A DNA stretch of 5,210 bases, taken from Clostridia bacterium. Lineage in GTDB: Bacteria > UBA6262 > WVXT01. The stretch is taken from positions 1 through 5,210 of the forward strand of contig DAOVHK010000103.1 in the NCBI GenBank assembly GCA_030671905.1, in the 5' to 3' direction. Position numbers and translations under genes: made by a program. The notes beneath the pieces are model-generated. The model saw nothing but the letters and a program-made list of their open reading frames with translations, was not told the DNA's origin and ran no database searches. Position 1 is the first letter of the stretch; each line of letters opens with the position of its first letter. This document shows positions 5,070 to 5,210 of the stretch, piece after piece.

Positions 5070-5210
5070 TTATTCACCGTTTACGGGTTTATTCAGCCAC
5101 TGCCAGAATTTTTTCAGAATGGACCGTTTAGCTTCATCTAACCGAGTTTTAAGTTCTTCCTCCCTTCTCCTTTCTTCAACCCTGAGTCGTGCCTGTTTCT
5201 CTGCAATTTC
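5070..5210 (-). CDS. C-terminal end of a charged, probably coiled-coil protein (5' end beyond window)
   Basis: Open from the window edge to TAA at 5070-5072: 46 residues. The first 30 are almost all Glu, Lys, Arg, Gln, Ala and Leu (for example 'RVEERRREEELKTRLDEAKR'), typical of a long single helix or coiled coil. It then ends with an amphipathic, tryptophan-bearing tail 'ILKKFWQWLNKPVNGE'. It lies 80 nt upstream of flbD in the same direction, in a place where the hook gene flgE is often found; this tail does not look like FlgE. Its position suggests a flagellar role, but the visible part gives no family. Being a real coding end is supported by composition and by the stop falling just before the repeat pair. 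Confidence 0.65.
   Translation of the reverse strand, partial: EIAEKQARLRVEERRREEELKTRLDEAKRSILKKFWQWLNKPVNGE

Overview
The window comes from a moderate-to-low-GC bacterium. Every gene I can support lies on the minus strand, so transcription runs from the right end towards position 1. Ribosome binding sites of the GGAG type and sigma70-like promoters are easy to read. A FlbD-MotA-MotB motility block next to ribosomal protein genes, with many short hairpin repeats between genes, resembles uncultivated candidate-phylum genomes (Omnitrophota or similar). That placement is a weak inference: the window holds no rRNA or other strong marker.

Right part (5210 to 3268): a flagellar motor block. It starts with the C-terminal end of a highly charged, probably coiled-coil protein that is cut by the window edge. 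Then come flbD, motA and motB, separated by about 31-32 nt and each with a clear Shine-Dalgarno site. MotA and MotB together form the ion-driven stator; FlbD is a small accessory protein usually encoded just before motA. The 80 nt between the charged protein and flbD is almost entirely two diverged copies of a 35-bp repeat.

Middle part (3267 to 1744): a 276-bp intergenic region carries a short hairpin repeat and a candidate promoter. It is followed by a 58-residue two-helix membrane protein gene and then rplM-rpsI (ribosomal proteins L13 and S9). A 14-bp hairpin followed by a T run sits directly in front of rplM and could be an attenuator or terminator. A textbook intrinsic terminator ends rpsI.

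Left part (1740 to 1): a roughly 106-bp repeat element with imperfect terminal inverted repeats and two internal hairpins, then a perfect consensus sigma70 promoter, then sppA (signal peptide peptidase), then a Yip1-like multi-pass membrane protein running off the left edge. The last two are 20 nt apart and probably co-transcribed.

The protein-coding content is conserved and mostly ordinary. The parts worth a second look are non-coding: the family of GTA-headed hairpins at four places, the MITE-like element, the hairpin leader of rplM, and the repeat pair that fills the flbD leader. I see no defence system, CRISPR array, tRNA, rRNA or insertion sequence.
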